Positions 1 to 10,800 of a DNA stretch of 64,000 bases are shown piece by piece; within the stretch, counting starts at the first letter, position 1; the number at the start of each line of letters is the position of its first letter. The stretch spans positions 9,052,001-9,116,000 of the forward strand of contig NC_134932.1 in NCBI RefSeq assembly GCF_051020765.1, read 5' to 3'. The notes below the pieces were generated by a model, which saw nothing but the letters and a program-made list of their open reading frames with translations, searched no databases and had not been told where the DNA came from. The DNA is from Lasioglossum baleicum. Lineage: Eukaryota; Arthropoda; Insecta; Hymenoptera; Halictidae. The position numbers and the translations under genes were made by a program.

Positions 1-900
1 GCCGCGACGCGAGTCTTCCGGAAATCTAGTCTTCGATTTTGTTTCGTGACCGCGCTGAAAGAAATTCGCGTGCAACAGTTGTTTTGTTCCTTTACTTTCG
101 TTTTTTTTTCTTCTTTTTGTAATTACCGTTGTTCTCGCTATTACCAGTGTCGTTGTGCTGCCTAGACCGTGCGATATGTACGAAAGGAAACGCGCGTGCA
201 CGCGAGAGCCGAATCGCTGCACGAGAGATCGCGTTCCGTGTCGAGAGATCGCGTTCCGTGTCGAGAGACGCGACGTTCCGGGAGTTTATCGGTCTTTGCG
301 TCACGACGAATCGCACGAACGTTTCTTCGCATCGCGAATTTGGCTGCAGTATTTATAGAAATATAAGCGAAGGTATTGGCAGCTCGGGACAGCGGTCGTG
401 TTCGGCCGCGTTCCGGAGCACCGACGAGTCTCGATTCGCGATTCGTGCGGCTCCGCACCGGCAAATTCGTAGCTACTTTAGCAGCTACGCTTAGTTTCCC
501 AAATGCTTGGTCCACGCGAACGGTTTGCTCGCGATCCAGCGAGTTCTGATCAAGCGAAACTCGTTCTCGCGCGATCCAACATGAATTGGGACCACGCTCG
601 CCAGGAGTTCTCTTCTCGACGAGCCTGAGACCCTCCGTGACCGTTCGGCTACGGTCTTCCGCTTGTTGTGTATGCGTTTTCTATTCATATACGTATATCT
701 TTAAATAAATATCATCGATACTCGAAGTGCCGCATGTTGGACTGCTTTGTCGAACCAACTCTGTTCTCTCTTTCTGGCTTTCTCTCCCCCTCTCTTTCTC
801 TCTTCGATCAACGGACACCAAATGTTTTTGAGGCAATTTTCGCGACATCGCGCGCTCCGACAACAAATTTCAGGTATTATCCGTTCTATGTTTCCGCATC
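1..900. other. Upstream region, no gene recognised
   Basis: No open frame here resembles a known protein. Positions about 221-262 contain a short tandem repeat: a unit of about 20 bp containing GATCGCGTTCCGTG occurs twice in succession. A splice acceptor-like TTTCAG ends near 873, just ahead of the CFAP144-like start at 901, so part of this stretch may be 5' UTR or promoter of that gene. That is inference; no TATA box or other core promoter stands out. Confidence 0.4.
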
Positions 901-1308
901 ATGATGAATCCGGTGAAATTGCGATTCCTCTCCGAGAGATACGAGAAAGAGAAGAAACACCTGCGGCTGATAGAAGAGTTCGTCGCTATCGGTCGGTCGG
1001 AAGCACCGACCGGCAACAAGTTTTACGCGAAACACGATGCATTCCTTGATTCGGAGATCCGTCAGGAGTACGTCGATTTGGTGACGAGGCGCAACCTAAT
1101 GATCCCGAAGGATGTTTATCCATCAGGGCCGCCGACGGTGAACATGCAGTACGGCTGGTACACGGATCCCTTGATACCACCGACGAATGATCCCCGATTA
1201 CGGTTTCCCAGAACGCGAACAGACTTCATAGCTACCGAGCTCGAGATCCGTTTCACTCAACGGGGAATACCGGTCGAGAAATTCACCGGAGTGCCGTTTA
1301 AAGTTTAA
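901..1308 (+). CDS. CFAP144: CFAP144 (FAM183)-like cilia- and flagella-associated protein
   Basis: A single open exon of 135 residues. The N-terminal half is charged and helical, with runs such as SERYEKEKKHLRLIEEF. The best family match is in the C-terminal half, where a GWYTDPLIPP segment followed by DPRLRFPRTRTDF resembles the conserved GW..EPLI...DRRLNHFR..ND block of FAM183/CFAP144. Family members are small axonemal microtubule inner proteins of cilia and sperm flagella. Two adjacent ATG codons (901 and 904) could both start translation; I chose the first. The frame is open for a few codons upstream with no other ATG close by, so an upstream 5' UTR exon is likely. The gene lies 355 bp ahead of SPATA6 on the same strand. 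The family assignment rests on remembered motifs, not on an alignment. Confidence 0.6.
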   Translation: MMNPVKLRFLSERYEKEKKHLRLIEEFVAIGRSEAPTGNKFYAKHDAFLDSEIRQEYVDLVTRRNLMIPKDVYPSGPPTVNMQYGWYTDPLIPPTNDPRLRFPRTRTDFIATELEIRFTQRGIPVEKFTGVPFKV

Positions 1309-1429
1309 GCTTATCGATTCGACGTCGCGCCGCCGTTCAACGGACAGGAAAGGAGAGAAAAGAGGGAAAGAGAGAAGCGTGTTCGATCCTCGGCGAAATT
1401 CAACTTGTATCCGATGTTGTGCGCTCGTC

Positions 1430-1442
1430 GTTACCAGGCAAC
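1430..1442. promoter_or_regulatory. Candidate RFX X-box
   Basis: Half-sites GTTACC and GGCAAC face each other with a single base between them (GTTACCAGGCAAC). This fits the X-box pattern bound by RFX factors, which switch on ciliary genes in animals. It lies 222 bp upstream of the SPATA6 start and 122 bp past the CFAP144-like stop, between two cilium/flagellum genes. The match is seen in the sequence; function is inference. Confidence 0.5.
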
Positions 1443-1663
1443 GAGCGCTCGACGCTAGTCCACGTTCGAGACGAGAGGACACTGGAGGACACACGACACA
1501 AGGAAGATCTTTGGGTCGCGTTACCGTCGAGGATCCGGAGGATTCGGAGCTATCGGCCGCGCCATTCCTACGGTAAGGCGCGAGCGAATCAAACACGAAC
1601 GAACGAACAAAAACGCGATGCTGTTCAAGGATCGACGGTGATCAACCGGATCGACGCGCCAAA

Positions 1664-3567
1664 ATGGCAGGCAAAGGCGGCAAAGGTTTCCGTGTAAAGG
1701 TGCGACTGGACCTGCACGCCGTATGTATACCATATCGTATCGTGTCGACGTTTCCATAGGTACGAGCTAGAGCATCGACGATCAACGCCACTACGTTCGA
1801 TACGCGCGCCGTGCGCTGTTTCAGGTAACGTGTCCAGGCGTTTGGCTGTGCCCTAGCGGCAAAGTGGCACTCCGGATAACCAGCCTCGGCTCCACCCTAG
1901 AATCTCACAGAGTATCTCCGATTTTTCCACTATTATTTCACAACGAGTTTAACTTTAAGAAAACGTTCACACGGCTGGCTGCTTTGACAGAACTGCAACG
2001 GAAATTGGAGCAACAGACAATCCGCGCGGAATTGATACAATGGTTTGGTCCGTGCAACCGTGTCGTCGCGTTAGCCACCTTCGAAACCAATTTGGCGGAC
2101 GTCCTCTACCCCCTGTCCCGATGCAAATGCTTGTTACCCGGAGTAGACGTCGACCTCCTCATGGATCCGACGAGATCGTTCCCCGTTAGTAAACTGTTAG
2201 ATCCATCGAACGAGTCTCGGCAACACCGACGCGTTTTATGTTTCGTTAGGTTTGCTCGATTTTACAGATACCGGAACAAGAGATAACGTTTCCAGTTTGC
2301 CTCGGATCGTCGAGACTCGGATCTTTGGTTTTCACGCGATTCCCACTAAATTTCCACGCGGTTCAACGTTCGATATCCCCGCTAATTGAATACATTCTAC
2401 CCGACCGGGGACAATTCAGGGTATTATAGCGCCCAAGATCGAAATCTCGACGAGAACCGTAATAGAGGAAGTGCTGGGTGTCCTCGACGGATGGTCGGAC
2501 GAAGCGTCCGAAATCGATTCGACAATGACCATCTCCAAGGTATATGTACATACTGTGACAATTTAAATTGAAATTCAACTTTCAATCGTTATATTTCCAT
2601 CTAAATTCAAATTTTCTATCGGTACGACGATCGCCGCTAACCACTCGTCTTTCAGCGCACGCTGTCCGCTCCGAGGAGACGACCCACGAAAGGTATCATC
2701 AGACAAAAGCGAGTGTGTCACAGCCGAACGCATCCTGGACTCGAAGTTCCTCGACCGTAAGTATCGACGAAGAATCGATCATCAAATCGACGCGTATCGC
2801 AGACTTTTGATAGTTTAAAGTTTTCGTTCAAGCGTGAGGTACCGGTGCGCGGACGAGAACGCGGACGTGGACAGCCTTCCTATTTGCCATCAGCCAGAAA
2901 TCGGTCAACGTTGTCGAACGTCTCGTCGATGCAAACGCATCGAATCCCTTCAAGACGTTCACGAGCAACCGAGAGACCACGAAGTCTCCGTTGGCGTTTG
3001 CGAGAACGCTCGTCTCTTCGATAGATGTCCAGTCTGTTCGTTGTACAAGTGTTACTTCGATTGCGACTGCGAGCAGGATGTAGAACACAATCGACAGAGT
3101 GCCGGCGGAGACCCAGAGTACACTGACGAATTGCGGTGTTGCGACGCTGCTCAAACATTCGCGTAAGTTTCGCAAGAAAAGTTCGCGACTTTGTTCGCGT
3201 TACGCAGCATCTTGTCCTTACAGAAAATCGTCGAGAGCTCGGTGCTCGAGGAGAGACGGGAATAGGTACTGTTGCCTGGACAAAGATCGCGGAACAAAGT
3301 GTCGGTACGTGTTAAAAGTAGAGATCCTGGTTTTCGAACATGTATTAATAACACACGTGTATACATGTACATGTGTATTTACATACACGTACTTTAGTAA
3401 GAACAACAGGCTGGACCGTGCGTTTCAGTATTTCAGAATGCGATCGTTCGACTGCGGGACGGGACCATCGCGACGCGAGTCAAGGCTTCTACGGGAACTT
3501 GGAGAAATTTTACAAAGGAATGTACAAGCAAGCGAAACTCCGAGCGCGGGAGACGGACAACCCCTGA
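1664..3567 (+). CDS. SPATA6: Spermatogenesis-associated protein 6 family, seven exons
   Basis: Proposed exons: 1664-1720, 1825-2184, 2420-2539, 2656-2756, about 2833-3162, 3224-3265 (or to 3304), and 3429-3567. The first four joins are firm. The N-terminus reads VKVRLDLHA joined to VTCPGVWLCPSGK, then VFPLLFH-like, FETNLADVLYPL and LLPGVDVDLLMDPTRSFP joined to GIIAPKIEISTRTVIEE, which is the SPATA6 N-terminal domain. The middle carries a Cys-rich CPVCSLYKCYF. The last exon ends in GFYGNLEKFYKGMYKQAK, a family-like coiled C-terminus. Either end of exon 6 keeps the frame, giving 382 or 395 residues, somewhat short for the family. In mammals SPATA6 builds the sperm head-tail connecting piece. 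The gene converges on NOA1. Boundaries of exons 5-7 are the least certain part. Confidence 0.75.
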
Positions 3568-3630
3568 TCGTCCAACCAATGTCTGTCTTAAGATTCTATA
3601 ACGCGTGTGTAAAAGGCAACCATAAATAGG

Positions 3631-3636
3631 AATAAA
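3631..3636 (+). terminator. Poly(A) signal of SPATA6
   Basis: AATAAA lies 63 bp after the SPATA6 stop. Cleavage 10-30 bp downstream would place the transcript end inside the last codons of the opposing NOA1 gene. Confidence 0.7.
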
Positions 3637-3653
3637 CCGGTGAAATCTGATGA

Positions 3654-3659
3654 TTTATT
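3654..3659 (-). terminator. Poly(A) signal of NOA1, overlapping its stop codon
   Basis: Read on the minus strand, the last lysine codon AAA, the TAA stop and the next base form AATAAA across 3659-3654. The stop codon (3657-3655) therefore lies inside the hexamer. The NOA1 3' UTR would be only about 15-30 nt and would end inside the SPATA6 3' UTR. Confidence 0.7.
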
Positions 3660-6374
3660 TCACGTAAGCCTGTCGTCCCAACGAATATAGGGGCGTGTGC
3701 TGAATCTTCGTGCCGCGAAAGTTGACGGTTTTCGAGAGCAACGCTGGAGTCCTGAGATATATACCTCGTGCCTGAGGCGTCCACGCTCTCAACCTAGCGT
3801 GCTCGTTCTCATGCGGTGTTAACGCGATCCAACCTAAACGAAAGAAAACTCGATCTCATGGAATAGAAAGCTCAACGAGCGTAAAACGTATGTTACGGTT
3901 CGGTCGATTACCTATACTCGATAACACCATGTCGGCTGCGGATTCCGTGTGGTTGATACCGGTGACATCGAATTCTTTCGAGCCCAATTTCGGCCAAGAT
4001 TTCAACCGTTCGGGACTGTTGATTGGCACCGCGAAAGCTTTGGTTGTCAGTAATTGTTCGTAAACCTCGTCGGCGTGCTCCGTGTAGCATATCGTTATAG
4101 GCAGCTTATTACTTGCAAACAGTGTACACCTGTTGTCGAAAGAAAGAGTGCACGCTAAGTCTCGCTAAATCTCAATTCCTGTTTCGAAGAAAGGAGCACG
4201 TACGATCGACAAATTCAGTACCGAATGTAAACATTCCCTTTGAGGAAGTCCAATCTTCCCATGCCAGCCACAAACATGGTTTCCTTCGGTCTAAGGATGA
4301 ACGTCCTCGGTGATATTGTTTGTGTGGGTACGGTCAACGCTAGTTCATCGGTAGTTAACAGGTCCAATACTTGATCCCGCTGAATGGTACCCGGCGTGTC
4401 GTAACACCAACGACTTTGCGCATATTCCGGCTGAGACTCGTCGAAACAGGGTGTCCTTTCCAGGAACTTCGCCGGTTTCTGCGAGAATGGATCGTCTTCG
4501 TCCTCTCTGTCGTCGAACGTTCTACCGACTTCATCTATGGAAAAACATTCGCAACTGTTCAATTCAGAAGAGCCGGTGGAAACTGTTTTAGCGTTATTTG
4601 TGGTCTCAAGATCATAACTAGACTGCGGATCTTTATGCGTTTATGGCTACTGAAAATTTTCAAAAAATGAAATATAAAATTTGCCTGAGTTTAGTACGAT
4701 TTCTATTTATTTCAAATCTATAAAGGCTACTACCATTGAAAACAAGATTTGTGTGGAAAAACACGTTGTCGAGTCAAGAGAATATCCTTTACCTTGCAAC
4801 GTGGCGTATCGTATGTTTCTCGTCTTCCTAAACTTCATACTTCTGTACTCTATCTCTGCGTGTTTGTAAATTCGTTCCTCCATAAGTCGTCTCGTTCGTA
4901 ACAAGAGTTTCCTGGGCTGTGGGTTCAGAATAGGAAATTTCAGCAGATTCAACGTCGTTCCTGGCCAAGGCGATATCGTAGCGCGTTGCACCAGGTCTAC
5001 AGCTTGAACTTTACAGTAATCCGAATTGATCAGCGTGTTGAACATCGTACTCTTTCCAACGTTCGTACATCCTACCAGATAAACGTCTCCTGAAAATTTC
5101 AATAATTCTCAAATGTATCACCCTCCGGTCTGGATCATGATAAATCAAGATTAAAAACAAGTACCTCGATGCTTCCACATATGCTGTAACTTGTTTATGA
5201 GCTGCTCTATGCCGTAACCAGTCTTCGCAGACGCGAGCGTAGCGTGCATCACGTTCTCTCGTTTTATACCGGTTACATTGACTACAGTATCGACTAATTG
5301 GTTCTTTACGTTATCGAGAAACGTGGGGCAATCCCTTGGAAGTAAATCGACTTTATTTCCAACCAGAACAATAGGCGTGAAAGGATGCATGATGCTTTTC
5401 AAATCAGGCCATATACTACAGGGGAAATCCGTTAAATCAACGATTAAAATCATCGCGCATTTTTTCCTTTTTATAACTTTCAACAGCTCCGGATAATCGT
5501 CTATCGATACCTTCACATGTAAGGCAGCATTGTAAGTCTTTAAGAAATGGCATCTCTGACAAACCGTACGTTTCAAATCTTCTTTGTTGCCACCTGAAAA
5601 CAATTCCAATGGAAGATAACCAGGCATCAATGGATCTATGCAATGTAGCAACGCTCCGCATCCTCCACAATTAATGGAACTCAGCTTAGACGTTGGATCC
5701 GGGGTTCCGTAACTTTGAAATGTCTCTTTCTCCACTAAACTATCATTGAACTGTTCAAAATCTGTCATCCATGTCTGCGGTACCTTCCACAGCTCTCCCT
5801 TTGGTAATGAACCAGCGAGTTCGTTCTTTACAATATCTTGAAATTTTGGTGTATCGTTGCTGCCAGATTGCTTCGCCTCCAAATATTTTTCGTATAATTC
5901 CTTGTACTTTGGGTTTAACAAATCCGACGGTCCTTTGTCTAGGTCTTCTTTTGGCGAATCAACGGTTTCGTAATAGTTTGTTCTGGTATGGGGCATAGAG
6001 AAATCGGCAGACGTTTCGTTTTCTGTATCCATTTCATTATTATTTGCATCCCTATCGATTGACTCATACTCTTTGTCTACAATTATGCTAGAAACAGGTT
6101 TCTCGTAGGACGTATTATAGTTTGCCTTTCTTTGGGACACTAACGTCTTCATCTGGTTCTCTTTGCGCTCGTAATATCCGACTTTAGCAGTTTCGAGATC
6201 CAAGTAATCGCAGTACAACAACTTGTCTCGTAACCTTAAAACACTAGGATCTACATTGTTGCGATGAACTTTTGGCTTGACAGCTGCCTGTTCGGCGTGA
6301 TACAATTTTATGTTACATAGAATCTTGCGAGCCTTTAGCTGCGAAGTAAGGATACTGATCTTTGAAACGTACAT
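3655..6374 (-). CDS. NOA1: NOA1, mitochondrial circularly permuted GTPase, five exons
   Basis: Minus-strand exons 6374-5165, 5089-4793, 4582-4222, 4111-3912 and 3833-3655 join in phase to 748 codons plus stop. The N-terminus (MYVSKISILTSQLKARKIL) is basic and amphipathic, fitting a mitochondrial presequence. A Cys pair set (CGGCGA, then CQRC) gives a YqeH/NOA1-type zinc site. GTPase motifs appear in permuted order: G4 NKVD (340-343), G5 SAK (382-384), G1 GCTNVGKST (410-418), G2 PGTT (446-449), G3 DTPG (564-567). That order is diagnostic of the YqeH/NOA1/YlqF class. NOA1 acts in mitochondrial ribosome assembly or translation and respiration; its old link to nitric oxide synthesis is not supported. 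Human NOA1 is about 700 residues, so length fits. Exons 2 and 3 are separated by an intron that is largely a transposon fragment. Confidence 0.95.
4619..4760. mobile_element. Partial hAT-type MITE inside NOA1 intron 2
   Basis: The left end TAGACTGCGGATCTTTATGC, preceded by ATCATAAC, matches the dispersed MITE family described at 20121. The interior matches the copy at 36630. The right terminus is missing or too diverged to find. It makes up most of the 210-bp intron (4583-4792). Confidence 0.7.
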
Positions 6375-7715
6375 GATGAGACAAATTGAAAAATGTACAT
6401 AACCTATGAACGTTTCAAAAACTTTCTTCTGTCCATGACGAATTCCAGAGGAGGATTACATATAAGCATCGTCGCAATACATTAACTGTAGTCTCCGTGT
6501 AAGAGAGTATTATAATTAATTGTTTCAAAGAAAAACACAACACCGACTTTCCGGTTTACACATAACCTATAAACTACCTTTTACATGTAAGCTGTAAATC
6601 ACTGTAAATTGTAAATAAAGAAAACATGCACGAGCATATATTCGCTGTGAATGTAGCCTTGGAACTATTTTCATTAAATAAATCGATTTTTAGAATCGAT
6701 TCTTCAATATTCAATTTTTACAAATACAGTACAGTAAAGTAAAAGCACGTTTAGTGTCAAACAGCCGCGTTCTGCACTGTTCTGCACTGACAGTGATCGT
6801 TTAGGGACACTATTTTTTATGACAATTTTTTTATAACATAGAGAAGGACAGCATGAAATACGTATTCGCGAGTATTTTGTTCTTTTGTACACTTTTCCAA
6901 TTTAAATAATTGGATTCTATCGTGAAGAATGGGGAGATACAATCTAAACATTTCGTCTGAAGATTATTTTTTTTTTGAATGATTGAAATATGTAGAAGAC
7001 AATTTCGAACATCGAACTTGAAAAACATGCTTGAAAGATATATATTGCCGCTACGATTCGCGTACAGTGAATGGTAAAAATAGAACTTTTATTTTTAAAT
7101 TACGTACGCTCTATTTACACTGTCACTGAAATATTTGTCATGTTTCCCTTACAAACAAATTATATCGTATTTTGTGTTTCGAATTATCAAGACACGATGA
7201 GAGTGAAAACTAGGTATGCGTGTACCTAAAAGTTTATGGCAACAATAGATTATGTAAAACAATATCACAAAAGTAGTATATTTCTTGCTTTTTTATAAAC
7301 GTTTCATTTTGAAAGGTAAGTATCGAGGTCATTGCTTTTCAAAGGATAAAATCTATGCTTTACAATTCTATCGCAATATTGTGTTAATCTATGAATTTTT
7401 CAAAACATTCAAGTCATAGGTAGTTTCATGTTCGTTTCTCATCTTTCAGTAAACAATTCAAGTATTAAAGAAATACTTTCATTTAGAGTGTCGAGAAATA
7501 GATTTTCTTTGCACACACTTTCGTAAGATTTAACATTTTAACGATACGTCTTGAAGCAATATTTTATCGTAAAAGACATTGAGCTGCAATGTTTTACTAT
7601 AGAATCAGGTTTTACTTTATTCACCTGTTATCGTTGATGAAAGTAAAAACGATACCGTTCACGCTATAATAAAATTGATAGATTTATTATATTTATGCTT
7701 TTAACATGAAGAGTG
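6375..7715. other. AT-rich intergenic region between NOA1 and the duplicated block
   Basis: No coding frame is recognised. The stretch is far more AT-rich than the first 6 kb. It presumably holds the NOA1 promoter next to 6374. A short direct repeat containing GTTCTGCACT occurs near 6768-6790. Nothing else stands out. Confidence 0.5.
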
Positions 7716-7887
7716 TCAAAATAATCAAATACTTTTATTCAATAGAATTTGTTCGTACTAAAAAATGCAAGAACTTATCGAATGACCTGATATACCTTCC
7801 CGCAAGAGATTCTCGAAGAACCCTCATTTTCCGCTTGCCAAGGAAAATGCTTCCTTAAACTCACACACTTCATTCAAACTTATTTTC

Positions 7888-7893
7888 TTTATT
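7888..7893 (-). terminator. Poly(A) signal, BED-BTB copy A
   Basis: AATAAA on the minus strand begins two bases after the TAG stop (7897-7895). Copy B has the same arrangement. Confidence 0.6.
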
Positions 7894-7894
7894 A

Positions 7895-10800
7895 CTAAAT
7901 AGGTTTCTTTTCTTTCGACGATTCCATTTGATCTTCACTGTCGTTTATGTCCAGTGGGTCGGAAATTTCATAGAAATTCATTTCCCTCTCACCATCCGTT
8001 ATTTCGTTGCCACCCGGATCATCGTCTTCGTGTAGACTCATTAGCTTTTCGAAGTTTGAAGGGTTCGAACTATCTTCGTTATTCTCGGGGATTATCGTGG
8101 GACTTAGGGGTATATCTAACAGTTCCATTTTGACTGTGGTAGTAGGCGACGTCGGGGTTACTGGCCGTTGTAAGCGTATCTTTTTGAATGGATTTGGCTC
8201 GATTGATTCTGTATATAGCCTGTATATTGCTGTATATTGTTTCTGCGCGGGTTTTGGACTAGATGGTGTAGAAACTCCGGAAGTGGAAGCTTTCTCTTTG
8301 GTCTCCGATGCGGCTAGAGGAACTGATTGTGCTGTTGCTGGCTTAGATTGCGGGATCAGTATCGGAGGCTCTGGATTCTAAAAGAATAAACAATCGATGT
8401 AAGACATTATAATAGAACGCTCTATGGCAATGTAACACCTCGTCAAGAAAAAAACATTTCGTTTCTTCGCTGTCAAGATGACATTAGCTCTTGTAGGATG
8501 TACATGTTTTACCTGCGAAGAAGGATTTGGACCAACTAATCCTTTTACTTGCAGTGCTTCAGCTGCTTTCAACAATTGTGGCAATTTGTCATGGGCAACG
8601 TTGACTTCGCCATGATACATAAATTTGACTAGCGCTTCGACTTCCCAGAACTTAAGATCTTTCATTAAAATAATCGGATGCTGACACGGGTTCTCGCGTA
8701 ATAATTCTGCAAGGTAATCGCTGCACGACGATAATATCATTTTATGACACTTTAATGCGCGACCCTCGCAGGCCAGGGTAACATCAACGAACTGCTCCGA
8801 GTCCAATAGAGATGAAAAACTGTTTTGCATGTTATTATAATAACTATTCCATCTTAAGTAGACCTGAAACATACAAGTGTTCGATATTTAACTTACCGAT
8901 AAGAAAGATGAACGTACAAACGATACTTCTGATGTACAATATTATGAGGTAACTCTTCAATAGGTTGCTTAGGTGGCATTTTAGTAGTAGTTAGCGCGAC
9001 TTGTTTTACTTCTAAGGGTATTCTTTTTAACTGGAGAGTCTTTGGTTGTCGTTGCTGTTGCTGTGGTATCGCCGCTGGAGCAATGTTTGTTATGTGTGGC
9101 CTTACCAAGGATTGCGTAGCTATCTTTATGGCCTTTGTAGTTGTATTAGTGGGTGGTAATACTGCAAAAGAAAATCAACTTTCTTTACATAACGTATAAA
9201 TATAAATAATAAACTAGCTACAACCATTATTTCTTTTGGCACATATCAGTACTAGACGGTATTACGATTATATTCAGAGGATATTGCAAAGACAATAATA
9301 CTAACAATAGATTCTTCTGTATGTAGAAAGATATACATTTCTTTAATCATAGACGCCGATATCATCGAGCATACGTGAAAATAAACTTTCAGCGATAGTC
9401 TTTATCCTTTCAACTTTTTATACAAATTGGATGGTGTCAGTGCCAAGTTTGAAATGGCCTTGTACCGTCAGGTTCGCACATCTTATTAATTTTTTTCCAA
9501 AATTGAACTACTAGGGCGGATCAAATATAAACGAGACTTTTGTTTCTGTGCTCCTAAGATTAATGGGAGCAGGATGCCGCTTCTAGAGTGAATTGCTAGG
9601 GATGTCAGGTGAGGGGAGAGCAGGCTGTTGTTCGGTTCGGACACATGGGGTGTTTGTAAATACGATGTCAGAGCAACAAGTGCACGGGTCAGTTAGGCAA
9701 CGCATTATTATTAAATTTCTGACACATGAAGGCGACAAACCGGCGGAAATTCGGCACAGTTCAAGGATCAAACACTTTCAAGAGCGGTAATTATTTTCAC
9801 GGCGCTCAGGTTCGATCAATTTCTACACTAAATGAATATAGCTAAGAGAGGCATGAAACGTTATGGTTCGTGTAGAAATTGATCGAACCTGAGCGCCGTG
9901 AAAATAATTACCATTCTTTCAAATAGTACGATCGTGAAAATACCTCCTTTATCACTTTCAAGAGCCTTGTAACGAAACAAGTCAGTATGGAGTGGCGGAG
10001 GAAGGAGGAGGCAGCACCTGTGAAAGCTAAGACGCAGTTGTCAGCTGGCAAAGTACTCGCAACTGTCTTTTTCGACCAGCGCGGCGTGGCGTTTTGCACA
10101 TTGATTTCTTGCATGAGCATCGCACAATAAATACTGGTTATTACTGTCAGCTCCTGAAGGAAGTAAAGGTTGCCTATCGTTCCAAAAGATGTGACCAACC
10201 GATTCGAGATGTCATTCTCCTCCATGATAACGTCTGGAAATGAGGTGGACTCTACTTGACCACCCTTCCTACAGCCCTGACCTATCGTCTTGCGATTTCC
10301 ATCTGTTTGGGCTGTTTATATTTGTATAAACTTTCTGCTGTTGCATCCTTCACTTTGACATAGTCTCATAAGTACGTATGTTGTTAGCTTCATGCACGTA
10401 TCGCACCAAAATGTATAAAGCTTTTATGCGAGCTATGTCTGTGCTTTCGTCTATAGGAATAGTAAACAATTTTTGCTTTAATAGTCTTGTTGTCCTTTCA
10501 GTAATTGTTTTGCTAAGGACATTTTTTATGATGGCTGCGATTTTCGATCTCTTGAACTGCATTTTCTTAAGACTAAGACAGTTGCAGTCAGGATGTGCAG
10601 CATGAACCATCGGAACGTAATGTTTGTAAGAGTAAAATCTTCTGCTATGATGCACTATATCTAATACGTATCTTAATTTAGCTTTCTTTACCTGTATTGC
10701 TGCCGCTACCGTTGTCGTCCACCTCCGAAGTGGTTCCTCCTGCAACCATTCCAGCTGCAGCCATATACCTGAGATGTGCTTTGGCAGAACTGTGTCGGCT

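Noticed and set aside
2268..2360. Possible extra SPATA6 exon (IPEQEITFPVCLGSSRLG)
   Set aside because: Joining exon 2 (...DPTRSFP) straight to GIIAPKIEISTRTVIEE at 2420 gives the family-like sequence in phase; the extra piece needs a weak 59-bp intron.
8007..8381. + strand open frame of 124 codons (and its copy at 12331-12765)
   Set aside because: It is the antisense shadow of the Ser/Pro-rich last exon of the BED-BTB gene.
9788..9912. Inverted repeat inside the mariner remnant as an independent MITE
   Set aside because: It occupies the gap of the deleted transposase and occurs only in the two duplicated copies, so separate mobility cannot be shown.
10350..10691. hAT transposase frame as a coding exon of the BED-BTB gene
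   Set aside because: It is out of frame with the BED exon, has no acceptor of its own, and a clean donor at 10691-10690 skips it. The five-exon model is in phase without it.
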